In this document: positions 1 to 7,154 of the stretch, one piece after another
Numbering within the stretch: the first letter of the stretch is position 1
Layout of the letters: each line of letters opens with the position of its first letter
Source of the DNA: Helicobacter labetoulli
GTDB taxonomy: Bacteria > Campylobacterota > Campylobacteria > Campylobacterales > Helicobacteraceae
Direction of reading: 5' to 3'
NCBI RefSeq assembly: GCF_003670275.1
Contig: NZ_QXJF01000005.1
Location: 11,896-75,895, forward strand
Length of the DNA stretch: 64,000 bases
Program-made: the position numbers and the translations under genes
Notes under the pieces: generated by a model
What the model was told of the DNA's origin: nothing
Databases searched by the model: none
The model's input: only the letters and a program-made list of their open reading frames with translations

Positions 1-879
1 AACCATCATTTTAAATCCTTCTCGTAATGTAATTTTTTGCTCCCAGTTTGGTAGGGTTTCTCCACCTTCCCAAGGAGTCATAATCTCTAGCTCTCTTAAT
101 GGTCTAGCTCCCCATTTGATATTGAGTTTTTTACCTAAGACTTTTTCATACAGCATTACCACTTCTTTAAGCGTTTGTCTCTCTTTTCCTTTGAGAGAAA
201 AGATTTTATCTTTACAAAACTCCGGGTCTTTTTGGATAAGCTCTATTAAACAATCAAATCCATCTACAATATCAAAGACATGACTATAATCTACGATTTG
301 ACTACCATCGCTCATTGGCAATTCTTCATTTGTTTGTGAGATTTTTTGCAACAAAGAAAAGAGATACTTTGTATCGTTTGGTCCATATATATTGTAAATC
401 AATAGATTTGTAAAAACTGCTTGAGATACTAGAGAGTAATATCGCACAATATCTTCAAAAGCCTTTTTTGTAGCGGCGTATAAAGAGGCTGGGCGATAGG
501 ATAGAGAGTTGCAGTAGCTACCACAAGTAGAGGTATTGATAAAAAAAGCCTGATGCTTAGCAGCTGCTTTTAGCAACATTATTCCCAAAATGATATTGGT
601 ATTAACAAGTCTCTCTATATCTGTGGCTGGCTGCATAGTGCTTGGTACCATAGAGGCTAAATGCACCACACCATCAAAACGCTCTTTTTGAAAAAGTTGT
701 GATATAGAATCTAGATTTTCATAGCGATAGATTTTGCAATAAGATTCTATTTTGCTTATATCACTGCTCGTTCTTGCAAGGGCTGTAATATCGTATTTGT
801 CGTGTAAGCGTAAAATAAAATTCATTCCTATAAATCCTGTTGCACCTGTGAGAAGAAGTTTTAGCTTATTAGATTTCAC
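1..879 (-). CDS. NAD-dependent sugar epimerase/reductase, paralog 4 (partial, 3' end beyond window)
   Basis: Extended short-chain dehydrogenase/reductase probably acting on a nucleotide-linked keto-sugar. The 293 codons read here contain the Rossmann motif GATGFIG and the catalytic YAATK. The start is taken as GTG at 879, because the only upstream in-frame region is short and begins after a stop; this GTG overlaps the TAG stop of the preceding gene by one base (TAGTG), so translational coupling is likely. The last 105 residues visible are encoded by DNA identical to the neighbouring paralog at 879-1814, while the N-terminal half differs by many substitutions. The gene runs off the window, so its true C-terminus, and whether it carries its own G tract, are unknown. 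The family is sure; the substrate (a CDP-4-keto-6-deoxyhexose) is inferred from the operon. Confidence 0.82.
   Translation of the reverse strand, partial: MKSNKLKLLLTGATGFIGMNFILRLHDKYDITALARTSSDISKIESYCKIYRYENLDSISQLFQKERFDGVVHLASMVPSTMQPATDIERLVNTNIILGIMLLKAAAKHQAFFINTSTCGSYCNSLSYRPASLYAATKKAFEDIVRYYSLVSQAVFTNLLIYNIYGPNDTKYLFSLLQKISQTNEELPMSDGSQIVDYSHVFDIVDGFDCLIELIQKDPEFCKDKIFSLKGKERQTLKEVVMLYEKVLGKKLNIKWGARPLRELEIMTPWEGGETLPNWEQKITLREGFKMMV
2..316. repeat. 315-bp exact direct repeat, copy A
   Basis: Base-for-base identical to 949-1263 by direct reading. It encodes the C-terminal part (about 105 residues, from MSDGSQIVDY onward) of two neighbouring SDR genes. The identity ends sharply at 316/1263, after which the genes diverge. 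A shorter 51-bp identical block lies at 461-511 and 1411-1461. The pattern indicates recent gene conversion or tandem duplication with partial divergence. Confidence 0.95.
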
Positions 880-1814
880 TATGCCACCATTTTGGTGACA
901 GAGAAATCTAATCTATTCTGCCCCCCCCCCCGTATGTTTTTAGCAGTTACCATCATTTTAAATCCTTCTCGTAATGTAATTTTTTGCTCCCAGTTTGGTA
1001 GGGTTTCTCCACCTTCCCAAGGAGTCATAATCTCTAGCTCTCTTAATGGTCTAGCTCCCCATTTGATATTGAGTTTTTTACCTAAGACTTTTTCATACAG
1101 CATTACCACTTCTTTAAGCGTTTGTCTCTCTTTTCCTTTGAGAGAAAAGATTTTATCTTTACAAAACTCCGGGTCTTTTTGGATAAGCTCTATTAAACAA
1201 TCAAATCCATCTACAATATCAAAGACATGACTATAATCTACGATTTGACTACCATCGCTCATTTGTATGACTTCATCACTTTGGGCAATGGTACCTAGTA
1301 GTGCAAAAAGTTTTGTTGCTGTATCGTTTGGTCCATATACATTGTAAATCAATAGATTTGTAAAAAGGGTTTGAGAAGTGAGAGAATAGTAGAGCATCAT
1401 ATCTTCAAATGCCTTTTTTGTAGCGGCGTATAAAGAGGCTGGGCGATAGGATAGAGAGTTGTAGTAGCTACCAAAAGTAGAAGTGTTAATAAAGAAAGGA
1501 ATGCTATGGAGCTTACAAGCTTCTAAAAGATTAATGCCAAAGTATATATTAGAATCTATGAGTTCTTTGGTGTCTTGTATGGCGTGATTTAAGAAAAATG
1601 AAGTTGCCAAATGCACTACACCATCAAATTGTCGATTTTCAAACAAGTCCAAGATGGAATCCACATTTGTAAAGCGATATATTCTGCAATAAGCTTCTAT
1701 CTTGCTTGTATCACTACTTGTGCGTACTAGAGCGATGATTTTGTATTTTTTATGGAGTTGTAGGACAAAATTTGTGCCTATAAATCCTGTTGCACCTGTG
1801 AGTAGAATATTCAT
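879..1814 (-). CDS. NAD-dependent sugar epimerase/reductase, paralog 3, with G11 tract near its 3' end
   Basis: 311-residue extended SDR enzyme. GATGFIG (residues 7-13) binds NAD(P); Y129 and K133 of YAATK are the catalytic pair, with T111-S112-T113 supplying the hydroxyl. Members of this family reduce or epimerise nucleotide-linked 4-keto sugars. Residues 185-289 are identical at DNA level to the next paralog. After V289 comes a 22-residue tail read through eleven G residues (921-931), giving the GGG stretch before QNRLDF. In the other two frames the tail stops within five codons of the tract, so tract length sets the C-terminus and whether the stop touches the next gene's GTG. The start ATG at 1814 follows AAGGAAGT. 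Fifteen bases separate it from the upstream gene, within the CDP-sugar operon. Confidence 0.88.
   Translation of the reverse strand: MNILLTGATGFIGTNFVLQLHKKYKIIALVRTSSDTSKIEAYCRIYRFTNVDSILDLFENRQFDGVVHLATSFFLNHAIQDTKELIDSNIYFGINLLEACKLHSIPFFINTSTFGSYYNSLSYRPASLYAATKKAFEDMMLYYSLTSQTLFTNLLIYNVYGPNDTATKLFALLGTIAQSDEVIQMSDGSQIVDYSHVFDIVDGFDCLIELIQKDPEFCKDKIFSLKGKERQTLKEVVMLYEKVLGKKLNIKWGARPLRELEIMTPWEGGETLPNWEQKITLREGFKMMVTAKNIRGGGQNRLDFSVTKMVA
921..931 (-). repeat. Homopolymeric G11 tract (C11 on plus strand), candidate phase-variable site
   Basis: Eleven consecutive C on the plus strand, read as G11 in the coding sense of the epimerase gene at 879-1814. Tracts of this length slip readily in Helicobacter and Campylobacter. 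With 11 G the frame ends at TAG 879-881; one base more or fewer ends it at a TAG just past the tract. Confidence 0.9.
949..1263. repeat. 315-bp exact direct repeat, copy B
   Basis: Partner of 2-316, offset by 947 bp. The G11 tract (921-931) lies 17 bp outside this copy, on the side of the gene's 3' end. Recombination between the copies would delete or add one reductase gene and could exchange N-terminal halves. Confidence 0.95.
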
Positions 1815-1828
1815 TATACTTCCTTATG

Positions 1829-2788
1829 TTATGCTTCTTGGATTGTTTTGTATTTTAGCCATTGATGGAGTTCTTCTAGGGATTCTTCATAACTAATTTG
1901 ACATTTAAATTTTAAATCTTCTTCTAGCGTTTTAGTGGAAAACACTGCTCTATCTAGTTTCACATCGCTATATGCGACCTTACCAAATTCTACTGGATAT
2001 TTTGGTGGATATATTGTTGTCATAATCTCTATATATTCCTTTAGTGCTCTAGGTTTTCCAGACCCTATCCAGTATTCTGCGTTTTTTTTACCTTTTTCAC
2101 CAATAAGTTTAAATGCTCTAACACAATCCCTTATAGAAATCGTGTCAAAAGTTTGTTCCCCTGAAGTCATTTCTATTTTTTCATCATTTAAAATCTTCTG
2201 CAACGTTACAAGTAGAAAGCTGTCCCTAGAATCATTTGAGCCTATAACGTGGGATTTGGTGACTATAATTAAGCTTGTTTCAATCTCTATGGATATTGCT
2301 TTTAGAAAATCTCTAGCAGCTTTTTTGGCGAGACCATATATCACGTGGCGATTATAATGTGAATATTTATGATAGTCCAAGTTTAAATATGGCTCTACAA
2401 AAGCTTCCTCCATGGTTCCGACATGAACAAAATTTTTACACCCTATCATATCTGCGACTATAAAAGCTTCTACGGAATAAGAAACATTGTTGTACTGCTC
2501 TTCCACATTTAAATCAGATAGCACATTTTTACCTCTCCAAGCAAAGTGATAAAAACTCGCATCTTTAAAGTGTAGATTTTTATCCTCTAAAATCTTAGGT
2601 AACCTAGAAATTTCTGCCATATCAAGCTGGATATAAGTGAGCTTAGGGTGATCTTGTAAGCGTAAAGGATCGACTTCTTCTCTTTTTTTTCTTCCAAGGG
2701 CTATGACTTCAACTCCCTCTTTTAGTAAAAATCTTGTAAGAGCTGAACCTATGAATCCCGTTGCACCTGTAATAATTGCTTTTTTCAT
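1829..2788 (-). CDS. NAD-dependent sugar epimerase/reductase, paralog 2
   Basis: 319-residue extended SDR. GATGFIG is at residues 8-14 and the catalytic Y151 and K155 lie in YGLAK. It is clearly diverged from paralogs 3 and 4 and is closer in layout to paralog 1 (2788-3711): both have an HFAW/HLAW element near residue 82 and Y151/K155. A role in reducing or epimerising the CDP-4-keto-6-deoxy sugar made upstream is inferred from context. The ATG at 2788 shares its A with the TAA stop of the upstream gene (TAATG), typical of coupled translation. Substrate and stereochemistry cannot be read from the sequence. Confidence 0.88.
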   Translation of the reverse strand: MKKAIITGATGFIGSALTRFLLKEGVEVIALGRKKREEVDPLRLQDHPKLTYIQLDMAEISRLPKILEDKNLHFKDASFYHFAWRGKNVLSDLNVEEQYNNVSYSVEAFIVADMIGCKNFVHVGTMEEAFVEPYLNLDYHKYSHYNRHVIYGLAKKAARDFLKAISIEIETSLIIVTKSHVIGSNDSRDSFLLVTLQKILNDEKIEMTSGEQTFDTISIRDCVRAFKLIGEKGKKNAEYWIGSGKPRALKEYIEIMTTIYPPKYPVEFGKVAYSDVKLDRAVFSTKTLEEDLKFKCQISYEESLEELHQWLKYKTIQEA

Positions 2789-3711
2789 TAGATTACCTCC
2801 CGTGCTAGATGTGTAAAATCTTTGTTAAAAATAAATCCTGTGTCATTTTCTAGGGCTTGATGGATTGTGTAAAGCTCTAAAATACCTTTATCAAAGCTAT
2901 TTTGTGAAAGGCTTTTTGTTTGATTGGGGTATAAGAGATTGTTGAATTTTATAAAATAATTTTCTAAAGTGTCTATATCGCCTTTGCCTAAGTAATAGTC
3001 TGCCATATGTTTCCCGTGTAATCCAATTTTATAACATGCTTCTACTAATTCCTCTAAGAGCACAATTTCACACGGCTGGGTATTTTTCACTTCTGGGATC
3101 GGCTCTTTGTTTTTGATTTTTTTAAAAGTTTCTGCTACAAAACTTGGACCGCTTAACTTCTTATCTAGTGCGATAGAAAATCTTGCATTTACATAATCAA
3201 TTTTTTTCAAGTATGACAAAAGACACACAAGTTCAGCATTAGCTAACTTTGCTCCAGCATAAAAAACTGGACTAGAAGAATATTTCTTTACCTTCCATTG
3301 AGCACTTTGAATGTAGTGCTGAAAAATAGCTTCTTCTTGGGAGCTAAGATTTATAAATTTGGAGCAGCCAATTTCACTAGCAAAGGAGAGAATTTGGGAA
3401 GTTATACTTAGATTCTTAATTTGCTTCCTTATTCCACCATTAGTAAGTCTATCTACCCCAGACCAAGCAAGATGGTATAGGACACTACCTTTGCAGTCTG
3501 TGTTTTGTGATAATTTATTTAAAAAAGATTCTAAATCCCCATTGATTTGTAGATAATCTACATTCTTATTGTGTTCTAAGCTTAGTTTATCATAGAAGTA
3601 TTTTTGACTTTTCCTACCAATAGCAAGGACTTGTATGTCGTTGGATAGAAGACTTTTGGTAAGTGCTATACCGATATAGCCAGTTGCCCCAAAAATAATT
3701 GCATTTTTCAT
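2788..3711 (-). CDS. NAD-dependent sugar epimerase/reductase, paralog 1
   Basis: 307-residue SDR-fold protein. It has GATGYIG at residues 8-14 and the catalytic pair Y151/K155 in YAGAK, preceded by an NLSSQEE strand where the catalytic serine is expected. It follows the RmlC-like epimerase by 12 bases and overlaps the next gene by one, so it belongs to the CDP-sugar operon. Its C-terminal half is only weakly similar to paralogs 2-4, suggesting a different sugar substrate or stereochemical outcome. The function is a family-level assignment only. The start follows a GGAGAAA ribosome site. Confidence 0.86.
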   Translation of the reverse strand: MKNAIIFGATGYIGIALTKSLLSNDIQVLAIGRKSQKYFYDKLSLEHNKNVDYLQINGDLESFLNKLSQNTDCKGSVLYHLAWSGVDRLTNGGIRKQIKNLSITSQILSFASEIGCSKFINLSSQEEAIFQHYIQSAQWKVKKYSSSPVFYAGAKLANAELVCLLSYLKKIDYVNARFSIALDKKLSGPSFVAETFKKIKNKEPIPEVKNTQPCEIVLLEELVEACYKIGLHGKHMADYYLGKGDIDTLENYFIKFNNLLYPNQTKSLSQNSFDKGILELYTIHQALENDTGFIFNKDFTHLAREVI

Positions 3712-3723
3712 TTGTTTTTCTCC

Positions 3724-4281
3724 TTAGATTTTTAATCCTTTGAATGTGTTGGCAAATGGAGCATTTTTGTCTTTTTGTGAGAGATTGTTAACCTCTAGCT
3801 TCCATTGGATATTGATTGTTGGATCTAGCGGATTTAAAGCGCTATCAGCTTGTGGATTAAAGGATTCCGTAACAAGATATAAAACTTCGGTCTCCTCGCT
3901 TAGAGTTTGAAAGGTGTGTCCAAAGCCATCTGGGATTATTAGATATTTTGCGTTTGTTTCGCTTAACTCTGTGCCAAAATGCTGTAAAAAGGTTGGGGAG
4001 TCGGCTCTTAAATCCACAGCCACATCATATATAGCTCCCTTTAAGCAACGCACAATTTTTGTCTCACAAAAAGGTGGCGTTTGATAGTGGATTCCCCTTA
4101 TAGAGCCTTTGCCTAAGGTTTTAGAATGGTTCATTTGTGCGATGGGTTTAAGGATTCCAATTTCTTTAAAATCTTGTGCGCAAAAATAACGCTCAAAATA
4201 ACCCCTTTCATCATATATGGGCTTTGGCTCTGCTATAAAAACGCCTTCTAAAAATGTTTGTGTAAAATTAAATCTGCTCAT
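3724..4281 (-). CDS. RmlC-family nucleotide-sugar 3,5-epimerase
   Basis: 185-residue cupin of the dTDP-4-dehydrorhamnose 3,5-epimerase family. It shows the family hallmarks: DERGYF (24-29), RGIHYQ with catalytic His65, VAVDLR (88-92), the IPDGFGHTF strand (116-124) and Y135 where the acid tyrosine is expected. The usual C-terminal RGIRWND segment is replaced by SALNPLDP. Because the neighbours make a CDP- and not a dTDP-sugar, it probably epimerises CDP-4-keto-6-deoxyglucose or a derivative, as AscE does in CDP-ascarylose synthesis; this is inference. Its ATG overlaps the stop of the dehydratase gene (ATGA), so the two are likely co-translated. Confidence 0.88.
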   Translation of the reverse strand: MSRFNFTQTFLEGVFIAEPKPIYDERGYFERYFCAQDFKEIGILKPIAQMNHSKTLGKGSIRGIHYQTPPFCETKIVRCLKGAIYDVAVDLRADSPTFLQHFGTELSETNAKYLIIPDGFGHTFQTLSEETEVLYLVTESFNPQADSALNPLDPTINIQWKLEVNNLSQKDKNAPFANTFKGLKI

Positions 4282-5345
4282 AATGACTCCTTGTATTTTT
4301 GTAGTTGTATTGTGCTTATGACTTGATTGTTTTCATAAAATTCTTTATACCATTGCATTGTATACATGATGGCATCAATGTGATTCCAAACTGGATTCCA
4401 GCCTAGCATTTTTTGTGCTTTTGTAGAATCTAGCATTAATAAATTTGTCTCGTGTGGAGCGTTAGAATCTTTATGGATTTCATATTGAATCTTATTCCAT
4501 TTTGATTGTGCGATTTCTAGTACTTCTTGCACACTTACATTGCCTTCAAGATTTGGTCCAAAGTTAAAACTTGTGGCAAATTCTTTTTGCCCTTTTAGTA
4601 ATTTCTGTCCTAGCATTAAATATCCGTGCAATGGCTCCAATACATGCTGCCAAGGTCGCGTGGTGTTAGGATTTCTAATTCGCGTTCTGTTATTGTCTGC
4701 AACTCCGCGTATAAGATCGGGAATTAACCTATCTTCACTCCAATCTCCACCACCAATAACATTTCCAGCTCTAGCAGTGGCGATTAGCACGCTATGGGTT
4801 TTTCTATAACTTTCTGGGTCAAAAAAGCTTTTTCGCATAGAATCTATGATAATTTCCGCACAAGCTTTAGACGCACTATAGGGGTCATGTCCGCCAAGTC
4901 TATCATATTCTCTATATCCATAGAGCCATTCTTTGTTTTCATAGACTTTGTCTGTGGTGATGATGACAATAGCACTAAGATTTTTTAGTTTTCTAGCGGA
5001 ATCTAGGAGATTTAGTGTGCCTATGGCATTTGTTTGAAAGGTGTAAAGCGGCTCTTGGTAGCTATATCGCACTAAGGGTTGTGCTGCAAGATGAAAGATG
5101 ATTTCAGGTTCTACTTCTTGTAGGGCGGATTCTAGGCTTACATAGTCGTTGATATCGCCAAACTTTGAGTTTACAAAAATGTTGGAATCCAAAAGTGTAT
5201 AGTGGTTTGGTGTGGTATTTGGTACAAGGGAGTAGCCATAGACTTCCGCTCCTAGTGTGTGCAAGAAAAGACTGAGCCAACTTCCTTTAAAGCCACTATG
5301 CCCTGTTAGAAAAACTTTCTTATTGCGATAAATTTCATCAAACAT
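4278..5345 (-). CDS. rfbG: CDP-glucose 4,6-dehydratase
   Basis: Converts CDP-D-glucose to CDP-4-keto-6-deoxy-D-glucose, the branch point for 3,6-dideoxy and 6-deoxy hexoses of O antigens. From ATG 5345 it is 355 residues. NAD site GHSGFKG (15-21), characteristic of CDP-glucose rather than dTDP-glucose dehydratases; TTDKVYENKEW (130-140) with the TDK active-site element; Y156/K160 in YSASK. A TTG six bases further upstream is in frame, but the ATG is the better start. It follows rfbF by 13 bases and overlaps the 3,5-epimerase by 4. Confidence 0.95.
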   Translation of the reverse strand: MFDEIYRNKKVFLTGHSGFKGSWLSLFLHTLGAEVYGYSLVPNTTPNHYTLLDSNIFVNSKFGDINDYVSLESALQEVEPEIIFHLAAQPLVRYSYQEPLYTFQTNAIGTLNLLDSARKLKNLSAIVIITTDKVYENKEWLYGYREYDRLGGHDPYSASKACAEIIIDSMRKSFFDPESYRKTHSVLIATARAGNVIGGGDWSEDRLIPDLIRGVADNNRTRIRNPNTTRPWQHVLEPLHGYLMLGQKLLKGQKEFATSFNFGPNLEGNVSVQEVLEIAQSKWNKIQYEIHKDSNAPHETNLLMLDSTKAQKMLGWNPVWNHIDAIMYTMQWYKEFYENNQVISTIQLQKYKESL

Positions 5346-5358
5346 TAACAAGCCTAAA

Positions 5359-6150
5359 TTACCATATTTTCCAAAGGGCGTTGCCGCTTAGCCACATTTG
5401 TGTTAAATCATTTTTGTCTTTAAGTGTGTCCATACACTTCCAAAAACCATTGTGTTGATAAGTGTAAAGCTCATTATCTCTTGCTAGTTTTTTTAGTGGT
5501 TCTTGCTCAAAAATCGTAAGATCTCCTTGCGTGATATAATCAAATACCTTTGGCTCACACACGAAGAATCCACCATTAATCCAGCCGCTGTGTTGTGCGC
5601 TAGAATCACCTTTGGGTTTTTCTGTAAATGTTTTTACTTGATTGGTGCCAGGCTCTATGTCTAACGCACCAAAACGCCCTTCTGGTAGCACGGAAGTCAT
5701 AGTTACCGCACCTTTGTGAGATTTGTGGAAATCTAAAAGTGCGTGGAGATTGACATCACTTAGCCCATCGCCATAGGTAAGCATAAATGTTTCGTTGCCT
5801 ACATAAGGTTGAGCGTGGAGAATTCTACCCCCTGTTTGGGAATCTTGCCCAGTATAGAGCATTGTAACCTTCCAAGGCTCGTGGCGATTGGTATGTGCTT
5901 CTACACGATTTGTTACCATATCCACGCTTATATCACTATATCGTGTGTAGTAATTTAGGAAATAGTCTTTGATGATATGCCCCTTATAGCCTGTAAGGAT
6001 AATAAACTCATTAAACCCATAGTGGCTATAAATTTTCATAATATGCCATAAAATCGGACATCCACCTATTTCTACCATAGGCTTTGGCTTAAGCCCCGTT
6101 TCTTCAGCAAACCTTGTACCAAGCCCACCAGCTAGGATAAGAACTTTCAT
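5359..6150 (-). CDS. rfbF: Glucose-1-phosphate cytidylyltransferase
   Basis: First gene of the CDP-sugar operon. It makes CDP-D-glucose from CTP and glucose-1-phosphate in the cytoplasm. 263 residues, close to the usual 257. The N-terminal nucleotidyltransferase signature AGGLGTR is followed by KPKPMVEIGG, and LTYGDGLSDVN carries the metal-binding aspartate region; both are typical of RfbF. The ATG at 6150 follows AGGATTAGACA. The long upstream leader carries a G9 tract and a short open frame that, at eight G, would stop in an ATGA overlap with this start, so expression may vary with tract length (inference). Confidence 0.96.
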   Translation of the reverse strand: MKVLILAGGLGTRFAEETGLKPKPMVEIGGCPILWHIMKIYSHYGFNEFIILTGYKGHIIKDYFLNYYTRYSDISVDMVTNRVEAHTNRHEPWKVTMLYTGQDSQTGGRILHAQPYVGNETFMLTYGDGLSDVNLHALLDFHKSHKGAVTMTSVLPEGRFGALDIEPGTNQVKTFTEKPKGDSSAQHSGWINGGFFVCEPKVFDYITQGDLTIFEQEPLKKLARDNELYTYQHNGFWKCMDTLKDKNDLTQMWLSGNALWKIW

Positions 6151-6354
6151 TGTCTAATCCTTATGTATGATACACAGAGTAGGGGCATAGTGTTGAGTCT
6201 AAATTTTAATAGGGATATGTAGGTTGTAAAAAAAACATTCTGCAAAAAATGAAAGCGTAGCGGTAGAGTTAGAACTCTAATGTAAAATAAATCAACAACA
6301 ATAGAACAAAAGACACTGCAATAATGAAATGCTATATTAACGAGAGAAACAACA

Positions 6355-6447
6355 TTACGCCATCCCCCCCCCTAATATGCGTACAAAAGAAAGATTGGCT
6401 ATATTCGTAGAGATGTTGGGTTCAATACAATTAGGATATCTATGCAT
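6355..6447 (-). CDS. Leader ORF crossing a G9 tract (30 aa as sequenced)
   Basis: ATG at 6447 sits 3-9 bases after an AAGGATAAGG ribosome site. The product (MHRYPN...RILGGGMA) ends just past the nine G. Loss of one G opens the frame to 99 codons ending in TGA that overlaps the rfbF ATG as ATGA. The extended product is hydrophobic with almost no acidic residues, so the ORF may matter as a translational switch rather than as a protein. Whether it is translated is unproven. Confidence 0.4.
   Translation of the reverse strand: MHRYPNCIEPNISTNIANLSFVRILGGGMA
6364..6372 (-). repeat. Homopolymeric G9 tract in operon leader
   Basis: Nine C on the plus strand, G9 in the rfbF mRNA, about 214 bases upstream of the rfbF start. 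In H. pylori a G repeat in the tlpB leader is bound by the sRNA RepG, so both slippage and RNA binding are possible roles; neither is shown here. Confidence 0.85.
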
Positions 6448-6497
6448 ACCTTATCCTTTTTTTTGTTTTTTTTGATAGACTTACAAAAGAAAGTTGG

Positions 6498-6527
6498 ATT
6501 GTATCACATATTTTTTAACGAAGTCAA
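6498..6527 (-). promoter_or_regulatory. Predicted sigma70-type promoter of the CDP-sugar operon
   Basis: On the minus strand, TTGACT (6527-6522) and TACAAT (6503-6498) are separated by 18 bases. It is the only well-formed promoter I see between rfbF and the tRNA cluster in this direction. Confidence 0.6.
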
Positions 6528-6658
6528 AATTGCTAAAACAATTCCCCAAGACAATCCATAACTTTCCTTATTTGTCTTGTTTGCCCATAATTGCTCTGAA
6601 TACTAAAGTGCAATATTTTTAGAGTTGGTATTCTCTGTCTCAATTTTGTAGGATTGTG

Positions 6659-6781
6659 ATGCTTGGCTTTAGATTTGATGAGATGATTGAGGCACAAAGA
6701 CGCTTAGGCAATGAGTTGGAGGGAGTTGAGCAAGAAATTAGAGAAGAGATTGAAGCATATGAGTGCAAGAAAGAAGTGTAA
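6659..6781 (+). CDS. Small hypothetical protein, 40 aa
   Basis: ATG at 6659 lies five bases after AGGA. The product is a highly charged, probably helical peptide (MLGFRFDEM..., rich in E, with QRRLGNELEG and QEIREEIEAYE) ending CKKEV. Its amino-acid make-up is that of a real soluble or coiled-coil protein, unlike the surrounding DNA. It is too short for a family call. It could be a free small protein or the 5' remnant of a decayed gene, since about 370 bases of empty sequence follow. Confidence 0.45.
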   Translation: MLGFRFDEMIEAQRRLGNELEGVEQEIREEIEAYECKKEV

Positions 6782-7154
6782 AAATACTAGAGATTCTAAA
6801 TGACATTTGCGGGGGCATATCTTTTGGTAAAGAATCTTACTTGGTGTTTTGGGGTTAAGGGAGCTTGATTGTGGGTTTGGTTCAATTTTATTAATCTATG
6901 TATTTAATGCTGTTTTTGAAAGAATCTAGGTTTTTGCAACATTGAGGGCTTGGAGTTGGGAGATGTTGGGATTTTGATGAGTTTAAAATAATGAAGTGTC
7001 TTAAGGGATTTATGTGTGCTAAAATGAGAATCAAAGTTATGGTCAGGGGTTTTGAGGATTAATGGGGATTCAAATTTTGGTAACAAAATCGCCTTATTAA
7101 CCTTGACAAAGTTATACAAAATCTATATAATCACGCCTTTTAATTCCAAGAAGT
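6782..7154. other. Gene-free stretch
   Basis: About 370 bases between the 40-aa ORF and the first tRNA. The minus-strand open frame across 6904-7119 has proline- and lysine-rich, non-protein-like composition and no ribosome site. The right end holds the strong promoter of the tRNA-tuf operon. Nothing else recognised. Confidence 0.6.
7103..7131 (+). promoter_or_regulatory. Strong promoter of the tRNA-tuf operon
   Basis: Perfect consensus TTGACA (7103-7108), a 17-base spacer and TATAAT (7126-7131), about 24 bases before the first tRNA. A full -35 box is unusual in Helicobacter and fits the very high expression needed for tRNAs and EF-Tu. Confidence 0.88.

Larger units (their letters stand above)
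6151..6497 (-). promoter_or_regulatory. Long leader of the CDP-sugar operon, with G9 tract
   Basis: About 340 bases separate the predicted promoter (6498-6527) from the rfbF start. In transcript order the leader contains two A8 runs separated by one C, an AAGGATAAGG ribosome site, a short ORF (ATG 6447), the G9 tract (6364-6372), then 210 bases with no stop codon in one of the three frames. No known riboswitch was recognised. Confidence 0.6.

Noticed and set aside
892-1230. Plus-strand open frame of 112 codons across the repeat
   Set aside because: Complement of the SDR coding region; starts in the G tract tail, no ribosome site, and composition not protein-like.
6904-7119. Minus-strand 71-codon open frame before the tRNA cluster
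   Set aside because: No ribosome site, odd proline/lysine-rich composition, and AT-rich spacer; open frame expected by chance.
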